Counted from the first letter of the stretch, positions 47,186 through 57,217 are shown. The stretch is 64,000 bases of DNA from Pseudomonas sp. LS1212 (GCF_024741815.1 NZ_CP102951.1:1937001-2001000), one strand, 5' to 3'. Notes: generated by a model not told the origin, from the sequence alone. Translations and numbers: made by a program.

Positions 47186-47677
47186 ATGAGTGAGCAAGAA
47201 TTAGCACCGCATCCGTTTGAGCCCTGCTTCGAATTCGCCTTCACGATCAATATCAATCTGAGCAAGGGCCGCTACTTGCGGCCGGGGAACATGGGTGCAG
47301 AGCGAGCAGCGGTGTACGTGGAGTCAGGTACCTTCGAAGGGCCAAGCATCCGCGGTACGGTCGTACCCTTCAGCGGGGGGGACTGGCCGCTGGTAAGACC
47401 CAATGGGGTCATTGACTTCGATGCCCGTTATTTGCTCGAGGCTGACGACGGTACTCTGATCTATATGCAGAACCGAGGCTACCGGTGGTCCAGCCCTGAA
47501 GTACTGGCGCGGCTGATGCGCCAGGAGCCAGTCGATCACAGTGAGTACTACATGCGAGTTTCGCCAAAATTCGATGTGCCGGCAGGGCCGCATGACTGGC
47601 TAGATCGCCATGTGTTCGTAGGGGTGGCTGAGAAAACGCCTAGTTCCAACCGGATTCATTATTTTAAAGTGCTTTAA
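47186..47677 (+). CDS. DUF3237 protein 2, PhcF/PhcG-like candidate decarboxylase
   Basis: Protein of 163 residues, diverged paralogue of the protein at 17101. Shared motifs are GTVVPFSGGDWPLVRPNGV, DARYLLEADDGTLIYMQNRG and GPHDWLDRHVFVG. In SYK-6 the two DUF3237 decarboxylases share only about one third of their residues and each takes one enantiomer, so two diverged copies here fit the same division of labour. I prefer ATG 47186 (GAGAGAG 8 bases upstream) to 47162. It is the last gene of the DUF1302 operon. Confidence 0.8.
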   Translation: MSEQELAPHPFEPCFEFAFTININLSKGRYLRPGNMGAERAAVYVESGTFEGPSIRGTVVPFSGGDWPLVRPNGVIDFDARYLLEADDGTLIYMQNRGYRWSSPEVLARLMRQEPVDHSEYYMRVSPKFDVPAGPHDWLDRHVFVGVAEKTPSSNRIHYFKVL

Positions 47678-47754
47678 CGCAATGCGCTGCGAGCTGAGCC
47701 AATAGCTTTGTAGCGCATATACATTGTTCTGCTGGAGAATAGGGAAAGTTGGCG

Positions 47755-48363
47755 ATGGGTAAAAGATGTGCCGCAGACAGTGTGATCACCCGACAAGCCC
47801 TCCTGGATGCAGCTCTGGATGTATTTGCCGAATCAGGATGCGCGTTTGCCACCATGGAGATGGTGGCAAGCAGGGCGGGAATGAGTCGCGGTGCCATCTA
47901 CTGGCACTTCAAAGGACGAACCGCATTGCTTGGTGCGCTGCTTGATGAGCGACGTATGCCAGTCGAGGATCTGAATTGTGCAGGGGTGGATTTGGAAAGC
48001 GCTATTGGCAAGTTGCAAGCAGCAGTAGAGGTGACACTCAGCGATCCTCGATCGCGTCAGTTGTGTGAAGTGCTGTTGCATAAAAGTAAGCTTGCGCGTG
48101 AAGACCACATAATCTCGATACGGCTAGGAGAGGCTCAGAGTCGATTGGCAAGTCAGCTCGAAATCATGTTGAATAATGCTGTTGAAAATAGGCAGTTAAT
48201 AGCTGATTTTAACATTTTAACTACGATTCACTTTTTCGAAATTTGCTTTACGGGGTTAATGTTCGAGTGCCTGCGCAAGCCAGTAGAATGCACACAAAAA
48301 ATTTCTTCTGTATTGCTTTGGCTGCGTGCCACGCTTAAGTCCGGTCAAGAGGTGGTTATTTAG
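47755..48363 (+). CDS. TetR-family transcriptional regulator (TtgR/AcrR type)
   Basis: Repressor of 202 residues. The N-terminal helix-turn-helix reads MEMVASRAGMSRGAIYWHFKGR, close to TtgR/AcrR-type efflux repressors. The C-terminal ligand domain is poorly conserved. TTG 47749 is an alternative start. It lies 78 bases after the DUF3237 gene and may control the MMPL operon. Its composition becomes AT-rich toward the 3' end. An IS3-family element begins 21 bases after the stop. Confidence 0.88.
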   Translation: MGKRCAADSVITRQALLDAALDVFAESGCAFATMEMVASRAGMSRGAIYWHFKGRTALLGALLDERRMPVEDLNCAGVDLESAIGKLQAAVEVTLSDPRSRQLCEVLLHKSKLAREDHIISIRLGEAQSRLASQLEIMLNNAVENRQLIADFNILTTIHFFEICFTGLMFECLRKPVECTQKISSVLLWLRATLKSGQEVVI

Positions 48364-48447
48364 CGATCTTGCATTGATTAGATTGTAGTGGTCTAATGAA
48401 ACCGGACACCCATTTAGGCGAGAATGCTCGCCAGATCGAGGTGTCAA

Positions 48448-49610
<1,163 letters not shown>

Positions 49611-49634
49611 CCACTACAGATCACTCTATATCGT

Positions 49635-49649
49635 GGGGGCAGAGCCCCC
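49635..49649. terminator. Hairpin downstream of the MarR gene
   Basis: Perfect stem GGGGGC / GCCCCC with an AGA loop, 80 bases past the MarR stop. No T-run is seen on the minus strand, so its efficiency is unsure. Confidence 0.4.
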
Positions 49650-49729
49650 GGCTATAATCGGACCAACTGTTTCAAGGTAGATTGACCCCAGCTGTTGTCA
49701 GGCAGAGGGGACTGTTCGCTGCGCAGCTC

Positions 49730-50200
49730 CTACCTTTCGCGAATCTTGCCAATCACCTTGTGCAAGGTACCGCGAAATTTCTCCAACTCCTTCTCACTCA
49801 AACCGCCGAACACCTGTTCTTCGATCAATTGCATGTCAGCTTGGCACGATTTGACGAGTGCGTGGCCGTTTGCTGTCAGGCTCATGGACAACAGTCGACG
49901 GTTTTCCGGATTTTCTGCGCGTACGAGCAAACCGCGGGACTCTAACGCTGTCAGCATCTGCCCCATCGTTTGGGGGGTGACGTAGAAGCGCCGAGATAAA
50001 TCAGCTGACGACAAGCCTGAATGCTGAGCAACCACTGCCAGCAGGGTGAACTGTAGCGACGTGATGTTTTTTTCTTTAAGGGCAGGCTCGATCCACAACG
50101 CTCGCAATGCATGGAAGGCCTGGGCCATTATGTACATGGTGGTTTGCGTGGACGGGTGTTTGGTCTTGACGGTTGTTTCAGATTCAACGAATTTGTTCAT
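49730..50200 (-). CDS. MarR-family transcriptional regulator, candidate master repressor of the island
   Basis: Repressor of 156 residues with a winged helix-turn-helix (SSADLSRRFYVTPQTMGQMLTALESRGLL) and the MarR wing PENRRLLSMSLT. Its own promoter holds ATAAG-N5-ATTAT, the element found before the catabolic units, which suggests autoregulation. In Sphingobium SYK-6 the MarR-type FerC represses ferBA and is released by hydroxycinnamoyl-CoA. I infer the same logic here; ligand and targets are unproven. Confidence 0.88.
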   Translation of the reverse strand: MNKFVESETTVKTKHPSTQTTMYIMAQAFHALRALWIEPALKEKNITSLQFTLLAVVAQHSGLSSADLSRRFYVTPQTMGQMLTALESRGLLVRAENPENRRLLSMSLTANGHALVKSCQADMQLIEEQVFGGLSEKELEKFRGTLHKVIGKIRER

Positions 50201-50232
50201 GGGTTGCCATTAACGCTGTAAGAATGATTTCT

Positions 50233-50247
50233 ATAAGGTAGCATTAT
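50233..50247. promoter_or_regulatory. Operator-like repeat ATAAG-N5-ATTAT before marR
   Basis: ATAAG, GTAGC, ATTAT with one mismatch to the island consensus, 32 bases before the MarR start. TTATATAGG overlaps its right arm. An unusual run of G follows at 50251-50258. Confidence 0.65.
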
Positions 50248-50473
50248 ATAGGGGGGGGCTCCAGATTCTTTGAAAGAGAGATCGACAACACCCACCTCTC
50301 AATTTTTTCTGGCGGGTTCCCAGGATTAGTCGATCCAGGGTTTGATGGGGCTCACCCGTAGGGGTTGGCTACTGCATAATACCCACAAGGTGATGCTCGG
50401 CCGCTTACGTTACGCTATGATCTGCGACTAACTTGACCTCTGTAATGAACCCTTTACCTCGGCTCTTTCAAGC

Positions 50474-51454
50474 ATGACAAATCAGAAACACGTGGATCCG
50501 AACCTGGAGGCTCTCGGCCACCTGTACGCTCGAATCCCATTTCTCGTGCAGCGGCTGGATCAGGTCACCGCTGCCCTGTTCGCCCTTCATCACGGGCAAC
50601 GCAGCACACCTACCCAGTTCCACTCGTTGGCTGTTCTACACTCACGCGGCCCCATGATGCAGGTCGATTTGGCGAGGCTGATGGGAGCGGACAAGTCAAC
50701 GATCGGCTTGGTCGTGACGAACCTTTTAAAACATCACTTGATAGCACGCACGGTAGATGAGAATGACAGGCGCAGGAAGCTGGTCTCGCTAACAGAGAAA
50801 GGAAAGGATTTTTTGCATGCCGGACGTGAGAGTCTACAGAACGCTGAACGCGCTCTAATGGCTCCTCTTTCAGAGATGCAGTGGGAGCAGCTCTCTTTCC
50901 TGTTGAATAAATTGGCCCCCCAAGCGCCGACCTCCGAGCCTCTATCTTGGGTGCACAACCGGCCAACCTGGCTTGCCCGCCGCTGCCTGCAGTCCATCGA
51001 ATCACGGTTGTCAGGTGAAACCGGGCTGTTTGGGCTGACCCTGCGCCAGTACGCAGTGCTGTACATCGTTTTCTGTCATCCAGGCATCAGCGAATCACAA
51101 GCAAGGCGATTTTTGGGCTACGAGACGTCCAATATCACTCTGGTCGCCAATATATTGGCCGATAAAGCAATGATTGAAAGAGGGCAGACAGCTCGTTTTT
51201 CTCGGAAGTGCTATCGTGTTAGCAAGTTAGGAGCGGATGTGCTTCGTACAATTGAGCCCCGGCTCCGAACGATAGAGTTTGAATGGTTATCAGGAATGAG
51301 CGAGCAGGAAAAGTGCACACTAATCGAATTACTCTGCAAACTGGTGGTGGCGCACGCAGATAAGGTCAAGGCACCTATTGAACCACTGGAAGAGGTATCG
51401 CGAATCCCGACTTGGCCTGCCAGCTGTATCAGCAGTTACATTTTCGTTGAATGA
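50474..51454 (+). CDS. Tandem MarR-domain regulator
   Basis: Protein of 326 residues made of two MarR domains in one chain. The first has QVDLARLMGADKSTIGLVVTNL and the wing DENDRRRKLVSLTEKG. The second, from about residue 165, has SESQARRFLGYETSNITLVANIL and RKCYRVSKLG, and has diverged in the wing. MarR proteins normally dimerise, so a fused pair would be a built-in dimer with two unlike DNA-contact surfaces. The 220 bases between it and the marR operator hold no gene. It faces hpaC and may control hpaBC. Confidence 0.85.
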   Translation: MTNQKHVDPNLEALGHLYARIPFLVQRLDQVTAALFALHHGQRSTPTQFHSLAVLHSRGPMMQVDLARLMGADKSTIGLVVTNLLKHHLIARTVDENDRRRKLVSLTEKGKDFLHAGRESLQNAERALMAPLSEMQWEQLSFLLNKLAPQAPTSEPLSWVHNRPTWLARRCLQSIESRLSGETGLFGLTLRQYAVLYIVFCHPGISESQARRFLGYETSNITLVANILADKAMIERGQTARFSRKCYRVSKLGADVLRTIEPRLRTIEFEWLSGMSEQEKCTLIELLCKLVVAHADKVKAPIEPLEEVSRIPTWPASCISSYIFVE

Positions 51455-51621
51455 TCGCCACTCCCGCCCCTGATTGTGGGGCGAGGGCGATCGCGTCGAG
51501 GGGCGCGCGGTCGTTCGTCGGCACGCGCTGCCGAGCAATCCCGAGACCCATCCCCAGGAGAGGCATAAGCTGCGCTAGCCAATGATGGAGCACCCCAGAT
51601 CGGGCGTATAGAACACCTATT

Positions 51622-52116
51622 TCACGCGGATTTTGCAATATCGAAACGACCGTACTGCCCGTCACCGTACAATAGGCATTCCGATCGCTCTTGCGACAAC
51701 AAAATCTCTTTAATATTACCAACAAATATAGTGTGCGTACCGACATCAATAACCTGCGCCGTCTCGCAGTCGAAACAAGCCTCTGCCGTCAAAAGTACCG
51801 GTGCTCCAGTGGCTAATTCCCCCCAGTCTCCGTCCTGAAAGCGCTCATCGGCACTCAATCGGCCAGCAAAACGGGTGGCGATTGAATTGTCGCGCGTCCC
51901 TAACAGGTTGACCGCAAACCGCCCACTTTTCAAAAATGTATCGTAAGATCCATTGCTGCGATTCATACAGCACAACAGCATAGGAGGATCGGCGGTTACC
52001 GAGCAAACGGCGGTCGCGGTAATTCCATACCGTCCACCCATTGGGTCTTGGGTTGTGATAACGCAGACACTTGCGGCGAGCCGCCGCATGCCTTCCTTAA
52101 AGATTTCCGGCTGCAT
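51622..52116 (-). CDS. Flavin reductase of a two-component monooxygenase (HpaC-like)
   Basis: NAD(P)H:flavin reductase of 164 residues that gives reduced FAD to the oxygenase encoded upstream. Family marks are the start KEGMRRLAASVCVITT, GITATAVCSVTADPPMLLCC and the C-terminal LLYGDGQYGRF. ATG 52116 has GGGAGAG upstream; the longer frame to 52152 has none. It lies 143 bases after the oxygenase. The 167 bases downstream to the tandem MarR gene hold nothing recognisable. Confidence 0.88.
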   Translation of the reverse strand: MQPEIFKEGMRRLAASVCVITTQDPMGGRYGITATAVCSVTADPPMLLCCMNRSNGSYDTFLKSGRFAVNLLGTRDNSIATRFAGRLSADERFQDGDWGELATGAPVLLTAEACFDCETAQVIDVGTHTIFVGNIKEILLSQERSECLLYGDGQYGRFDIAKSA

Positions 52117-52259
52117 GTCGCTCTCCCTTATTGTTTTTGAGCAGGAGCTCAACTAGTTAATTTATCGTTGCCCGAGGATGGCCTGAAAACCCGCACATGG
52201 AACATGCGGGTCAATAACTCAGTAACTGGTGGGCCTACGATTTCGTGACAACGGGATTT

Positions 52260-53717
52260 TCAGAGTTCAAGTTTGCGAGGCACTGGTTCGCTCAAGAAAC
52301 GAGCGACCAGAGCACGGGCTCTATCTTTATTCGCAATGCGTTGGCTAACTTCGAAAGCGCGCGGCGAGGAACCTAAATAGAACCGCTCGTAAAGATCGCC
52401 GCGGCTTGCCAGTGCGGATCCGGCAAAGTCCCATGCCAAACGACACAAGCGGGTACGCAGTTCCACATCCACCTCACCTGCTCCCCGCAGATACTTGTTC
52501 AGTACCGGCCGAAGTTCCGAGTTTTCCAGCATCGACAACGTAGGAGTGGTCAATAGGTGGTGCGAACCCACCTGGCGAATAATCTCACCCACTCGCGGCA
52601 TCCAGATCGGCATCATTGCCTGTAACGGTTGGAGTAACTCTCGATTCGGTAGTACCAGACCGTTGCCGTAGTCCATGGCTTGTTCTTCGGCCGCGACCAA
52701 CGCAGCCCGGGTCAGCGATGCGTAGCTCCAGATCTCCCCCAGTAATTGCGCAGTGCGGGGCGAGCTATCGCCAACCGCTTCGGTCATCGCGGTGGCGATC
52801 CCCCAAGCAAATTCAAGCTTCGTCTGGGCTCGAATAAAGGTCTGTTGAAAAATGTTTGCCGCCCATGTGCGCCGGGTGACCTGATTGTGAACAGAGACGT
52901 TGCCGTCGATAAAAATCCGCTCCCTGGGCACTTCTACGTTGTCAAACACAACAAAGGCGTCCTGCTCATCAAAGCGGGCTGAAAATGGCTGATCAAAGAT
53001 ATTGTTTACGGTTGTATAGCTGTCGCGGCAGAAGAACTTAAGCCCCGGCGTATTGATCGGGATAGCGAAGGAGAGTGCGAACCGCTGGCCATCCTCTGAA
53101 ACCGGGGTGGGAGAATAGACAATGAGTTCGTCTGCAAAAGGTGAAAGCGTGGCCAGCACCCGTGCTCCGCGCACCAAAATTCCCTGCTCAGTGTCCTCAA
53201 CTTTCTGCAGGCAGACTTGCGCGTTGTCGCCGCCGTTGGGATGCTGTGATTTGTCGACCGTGGCGTTCAACAGCGCGTGTGTCAGCAACAAATCATTACG
53301 GCGCAGGTGCTTCTGATATTCCACCAGCCGTTCTGCACCCGCTTCGTTACCATTCTTCGCCCATTCAACATAATCACCTGCAAAACCTGCAACGGTGACA
53401 TTCTTGTAGCACGGCGTTCTTCCCAATACGCCGACAGTCCTCTCGGCGACGCGTTGTATGCAGCGATGCCGATTCTGCAGATCTTCTTTCGAGCGAGGAA
53501 TGACGTGGGTTATGTTGATCATCTCTCCGGTTTCAGGGTCAGCCGTAAGACAATCCTCCGCTGACTCATGCTGGAGGTCATAGATATCGGCTAGAACTTG
53601 AGCCGTAGCGCTGAGTTGAGGATGTTCCGTGACATCTTCAACGCGCTGATCCCCCATCCAAACCTCACGCTCGGATTTCATGCCTTTTAACAGTTCTGCT
53701 CCAGTACGCGCTGTCAT
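52260..53717 (-). CDS. FADH2-dependent 4-hydroxyphenylacetate 3-monooxygenase-type oxygenase
   Basis: Oxygenase of 485 residues that ortho-hydroxylates phenols with reduced flavin. It belongs to the HpaB/TftD/PvcC family: RTGAELLKGMKSEREVW at the start, THVIPRSKEDLQ, GGDNAQVCLQ and the C-terminal HHLLTTPTLSML. Substrates in the family include 4-hydroxyphenylacetate, chlorophenols and 4-coumarate. In a lignin island, 4-coumarate or a methoxyphenol is plausible. The start was set at ATG 53717, 13 bases after the TetR stop. Confidence 0.88.
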   Translation of the reverse strand: MTARTGAELLKGMKSEREVWMGDQRVEDVTEHPQLSATAQVLADIYDLQHESAEDCLTADPETGEMINITHVIPRSKEDLQNRHRCIQRVAERTVGVLGRTPCYKNVTVAGFAGDYVEWAKNGNEAGAERLVEYQKHLRRNDLLLTHALLNATVDKSQHPNGGDNAQVCLQKVEDTEQGILVRGARVLATLSPFADELIVYSPTPVSEDGQRFALSFAIPINTPGLKFFCRDSYTTVNNIFDQPFSARFDEQDAFVVFDNVEVPRERIFIDGNVSVHNQVTRRTWAANIFQQTFIRAQTKLEFAWGIATAMTEAVGDSSPRTAQLLGEIWSYASLTRAALVAAEEQAMDYGNGLVLPNRELLQPLQAMMPIWMPRVGEIIRQVGSHHLLTTPTLSMLENSELRPVLNKYLRGAGEVDVELRTRLCRLAWDFAGSALASRGDLYERFYLGSSPRAFEVSQRIANKDRARALVARFLSEPVPRKLEL

Positions 53718-53730
53718 AATTTCACCTGTT

Positions 53731-54381
53731 TTATACTTGTTTTTGGTTGCTGCCAACCGCAAAGCCACCTGGCTCAAGACCGGAAAACAACATGTGGATG
53801 AGTGAGTCGTATTTTGAGTTCATTTCCTGCCGAGTAAGGTTTCCATTTAACCAGTCACGCATTACCAGCATGAAAATGCCGAGCACGAGTTCCGCCAAAA
53901 GGGCCGAATCAACGTGACCTGATATTTGTCCTTTCTTCTTGGCATCATCGATTAGCTTCGCCATGCGCGCAGCCCAACTGTGAATAAATCGCTTCAGCTC
54001 GACTCGGCAGGTGCCGTCCAGGTAAAGGATCTCTTTCAGGAAGTGGCGGCAGAGCGCAAAGTTTTGTTCATGGTGGTCTGCTACTACGTCGAAGATAGTG
54101 CGTAACTGCTGCGGCAAACCATCGTCTGGCAGAGTCTCAAATCCAGCATTAATGAGCGGTTCGAGCTCCTCCTCGAATACCAGTAGCAGGAGTTCTTCTT
54201 TAGTCTTCGCATAGAGAAACACGGTTCCCGTTGCCACCCCGGCCGCAACTGCAATATCCCGAAGCCTCGCCATTTCAAACCCTGTTTCTGCGAATGCCTT
54301 ACGAGCCGCAGCCATAATGGCTGATCGCTTAGCCGTTTTATTGCGCTCTCGGAGTCCGGTTGATAGTTCCATTTGCGCCAT
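53731..54381 (-). CDS. TetR-family regulator of the hpaB-like operon
   Basis: Repressor of 216 residues with the helix-turn-helix RLRDIAVAAGVATGTVFLYAKTKEELL (split by the turn) and a ligand-binding C-terminal domain. ATG 54372 is an alternative start. It is the first gene of a TetR-oxygenase-reductase unit, so it probably represses itself and the oxygenase. Two palindromes immediately upstream are likely operators. Confidence 0.88.
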   Translation of the reverse strand: MAQMELSTGLRERNKTAKRSAIMAAARKAFAETGFEMARLRDIAVAAGVATGTVFLYAKTKEELLLLVFEEELEPLINAGFETLPDDGLPQQLRTIFDVVADHHEQNFALCRHFLKEILYLDGTCRVELKRFIHSWAARMAKLIDDAKKKGQISGHVDSALLAELVLGIFMLVMRDWLNGNLTRQEMNSKYDSLIHMLFSGLEPGGFAVGSNQKQV

Positions 54382-54401
54382 GCACCGTTGCTGCGTAGAT
54401 A

Positions 54402-54431
54402 ATGATCTGGATCATAAATGACCCGGATCAT
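54402..54431. promoter_or_regulatory. Paired palindromic operator of the TetR-hpaBC unit
   Basis: ATGATCTGGATCAT (54402-54415) is a perfect palindrome apart from its two central bases. ATGACCCGGATCAT (54418-54431) is a near copy 16 bases away, about one and a half helical turns. They lie 21-50 bases before the TetR start. TetR proteins commonly bind such 14-18 base palindromes. Confidence 0.7.
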
Positions 54432-54706
54432 TTTGCAAGGGGATTTTGACCTGCTGACGTTTTTTGAGGCTTGGCTGCCTTGACCTTCGGGAACAAATAC
54501 GCTGAAACCCACAGGCCATGCGCCTTCCCTTGATCAGCGTGATGCGGTTTTTGATGCTTTCAAGCGAGTAACTGGTCCTGGATGTCGATGTGGCGCTGAG
54601 GAAAAACCTCGGCCTAACGGTGATCTACACCGCAAGCGCCATGGGCGCGGGGGCATGAAGGGGTGCTAGATCACCGGGAGCCGAGGCTCGTTCCTCGGCG
54701 CTCATG
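54432..54706. other. Left flank of the IS21 element, no intact gene
   Basis: 275 bases without an intact gene. Short stretches on the minus strand look like decayed transposase C-terminus but I cannot name the family. Its right end carries the 8-bp duplication CACGAGGG at 54707-54714. Confidence 0.3.
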
Positions 54707-54714
54707 CACGAGGG

Positions 54715-54813
54715 TGCGGATTCCGCGGCCATCCGGCCACCTATTCCACGATGATCCGGCCACCCATTCCACGCGCATCCGGCCACTGATTCCACAGCCA
54801 TCCGGCCACCCTT
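54715..54813. repeat. Multiple terminal repeats, left end of IS21 element
   Basis: About four tandem, imperfect copies of ATTCCACG-n-CATCCGGCCAC, spaced by about 23 bases, inverted relative to the copies at the right end. They are expected to bind the IstA transposase. Confidence 0.85.
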
Positions 54814-54880
54814 CAGGCAGGCAGCCACGCAGGATTAATTCACTACCATCGACCTCTTTTTTCGAAGCAGAGAGGTCGTC

Positions 54881-56410
54881 GTGGAGCGTTTATCCATGCG
54901 TAAGATTCGAGAAGTTCTGCGCCTCAAGTTTGAGGTGCGTCTATCTGCTCGCCAGATCGCGGTCAGCTTGCAAGTGGGGCGAGCCACCATCGGTGACTAC
55001 CTCAATCGCTTTGCTGCCTGCGGGCTGACTTGGCCCTCTGCGCTGACCGACGCCGAATTGGAACGTCAGTTGTTTCCGCCTGCGCCGACCATCCCCAGTG
55101 AGCAGCGTCCGATGCCTGACTGGGCATGGGCTCACGCCGAACTGCGCCGCCCCGGCGTCACCCTGGCTCTGCTTTGGCAAGAGTACCGGCTCAGCCACCC
55201 GCAAGGCTTCCAATACAGTTGGTTCTGCGAGCACTACCGGCTCTGGGCCGCCAAGGTCGACGTGGCCATGCGCCAGGAACATCGCGCCGGCGAAAAGCTG
55301 TTCGTCGACTATGCCGGCCAGACCGTGCCGGTCATTGACCGGCACACCGGCGAAATCCGCCAGGCCCAGGTCTTCGTCGCTGTCCTCGGCGCCTCCAGCT
55401 ACACCTTTGCCGAGGCCACCTGGTCGCAGCAACTGCCCGATTGGCTGGGCTCGCACGCCCGCTGCCTCGCGTTTCTCGGTGGAGCGCCCGAGATCCTGGT
55501 GCCGGATAATTTGCGCAGCGGCGTCACCAAAGCGCATCGCTACGAACCGGACATCAACCCCAGCTATCGCGATCTGGCCGAGCATTACGGGGTCGCCGTG
55601 TTGCCCGCTCGCGCCCGCAAGCCCAAGGACAAGGCCAAGGTCGAAGTCGGCGTGCAGGTGGTCGAACGCTGGATCCTCGCGGCCTTGCGCAACCGCCAGT
55701 TCTTCTCGCTGGGCGAACTCAACACCGCAATCGGCGTGCTGCTGGAGCGACTGAATCAACGACCCTTCAATAAGCTGCCCGGCTCGCGCCGCTCGGCCTT
55801 CGAGGCGCTCGACCAACCCGCGCTGCAACCCCTGCCGGAACAGCCCTATGTCTACGCCGAATGGAAAAAGGTGCGGGCGCACATCGACTACCACGTCGAA
55901 GTCGACGGCCATTACTACTCGGTACCGTACCAACTGGTGAAGCACCAACTCGAAGTGCGCCTGACCGCACAGACCGTCGAGTGCTTCCACGCCAACCAGC
56001 GCGTGGCCAGCCATGTGCGATCGCCGCACAAAGGTCGCCACACCACCCAAACCGAGCACATGCCCAAGAGCCACCGCGAACATGCCGAGTGGACGCCGCA
56101 ACGGCTGATCCGCTGGGCAGAGCAGACCGGGCCAAACACCGCGGGTGTCATCGCCCACATCCTCGAGCGCCGAATCCATCCGCAGCACGGCTTCCGTGCT
56201 TGCCTGGGCATCCTGCGCCTGGGCAAACAGCACGGTGAAGAACGGCTGGAAGCCGCTTGCCAGCGCGCCCTGGCGCTGGGCGCATGCAGTTACAAGAGCC
56301 TCGAATCGATCCTGCGCCAAGGGCTGGAGCGGCTACCGCTGGCCCAGCAGAACCTGCCGCTGTTGCCCGATGAACACATCAACCTGCGCGGCCCCGGCTA
56401 CTACCACTGA
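54881..56410 (+). CDS. istA: IS21-family transposase IstA
   Basis: Transposase of 509 residues from GTG 54881; ATG 54896 is an alternative. The N-terminal helix-turn-helix is LSARQIAVSLQVGRATIGDYL. The DDE core has D in FVDYAGQT, D in LVPDNLRSGV and E in AKVEVGVQ. It is followed by istB after 17 bases. Confidence 0.95.
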   Translation: MERLSMRKIREVLRLKFEVRLSARQIAVSLQVGRATIGDYLNRFAACGLTWPSALTDAELERQLFPPAPTIPSEQRPMPDWAWAHAELRRPGVTLALLWQEYRLSHPQGFQYSWFCEHYRLWAAKVDVAMRQEHRAGEKLFVDYAGQTVPVIDRHTGEIRQAQVFVAVLGASSYTFAEATWSQQLPDWLGSHARCLAFLGGAPEILVPDNLRSGVTKAHRYEPDINPSYRDLAEHYGVAVLPARARKPKDKAKVEVGVQVVERWILAALRNRQFFSLGELNTAIGVLLERLNQRPFNKLPGSRRSAFEALDQPALQPLPEQPYVYAEWKKVRAHIDYHVEVDGHYYSVPYQLVKHQLEVRLTAQTVECFHANQRVASHVRSPHKGRHTTQTEHMPKSHREHAEWTPQRLIRWAEQTGPNTAGVIAHILERRIHPQHGFRACLGILRLGKQHGEERLEAACQRALALGACSYKSLESILRQGLERLPLAQQNLPLLPDEHINLRGPGYYH

Positions 56411-56427
56411 CCTGAAGGAATACGCCC

Positions 56428-57183
56428 ATGCTCCCCAATCCCACCCTGGACAAGCTACAAACCCTGCGCCTGCACGGCATGCTCAAGGCGCTGAGCGAGC
56501 AACACGCAACGCCCGACATCAACAGCCTCAGCTTCGATGAGCGCCTGGGGCTGATGGTCGATCGCGAGCTGACCGAACGTGAAGATGCGCGCCTGAGCAC
56601 TCGCCTCAAAGCCGCCCGACTGCGCCACAACGCCTGCCTGGAAGACATCGATTACCGCAGCCCGCGTGGGCTGGACAAGTCCCTGATCCTGCAACTGGGC
56701 AGCGGCCAATGGCTGCGCGACGGCCTGAACCTGATCATCGGCGGCCCCACCGGCGTGGGCAAAACCTGGCTGGCCTGCGCACTGGCCCACAAGGCCTGCC
56801 GGGACGGCTACAGCGTGCGCTATCTGCGCCTGCCGCGCTTGATGGAAGAACTGGGTCTGGCCCACGGCGACGGTCGCTTCGCCAAACTGATGGCCGGTTA
56901 TGCCAAGACCGATCTGATCATTCTGGACGACTGGGGAGTGGCGGCGTTTACCGCTGCGCAACGGCGCGACATGTTGGAGCTGCTGGACGACCGCTACGGG
57001 CACCGCTCGACACTGGTGACCAGCCAGATGCCGGTAGACAAATGGCATGAACTGATCGGCGATCCGACCTTGGCCGACGCCATCCTCGACCGGCTGGTGC
57101 ATAACGCTTACCGCATCGAACTCAAGGGTGAATCGATGCGCAGGCGCTCGATGAAATTGACTGCAACAGGGACTTCAGACTAA
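56428..57183 (+). CDS. istB: IS21-family ATP-binding helper IstB
   Basis: DnaC-like AAA+ ATPase of 251 residues that assists transposition and target choice. Walker A is GGPTGVGKTWLA, Walker B is DLIILDDWG, and the sensor region is STLVTSQMPVDKWH. Confidence 0.95.
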   Translation: MLPNPTLDKLQTLRLHGMLKALSEQHATPDINSLSFDERLGLMVDRELTEREDARLSTRLKAARLRHNACLEDIDYRSPRGLDKSLILQLGSGQWLRDGLNLIIGGPTGVGKTWLACALAHKACRDGYSVRYLRLPRLMEELGLAHGDGRFAKLMAGYAKTDLIILDDWGVAAFTAAQRRDMLELLDDRYGHRSTLVTSQMPVDKWHELIGDPTLADAILDRLVHNAYRIELKGESMRRRSMKLTATGTSD

Positions 57184-57217
57184 CAATGCAAACCTGCGTC
57201 GCTGCGCTCCGACTGCC

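Noticed and set aside
54941..56320. Open frame of 459 codons on the minus strand opposite istA
   Set aside because: Antisense shadow of a conserved transposase gene.
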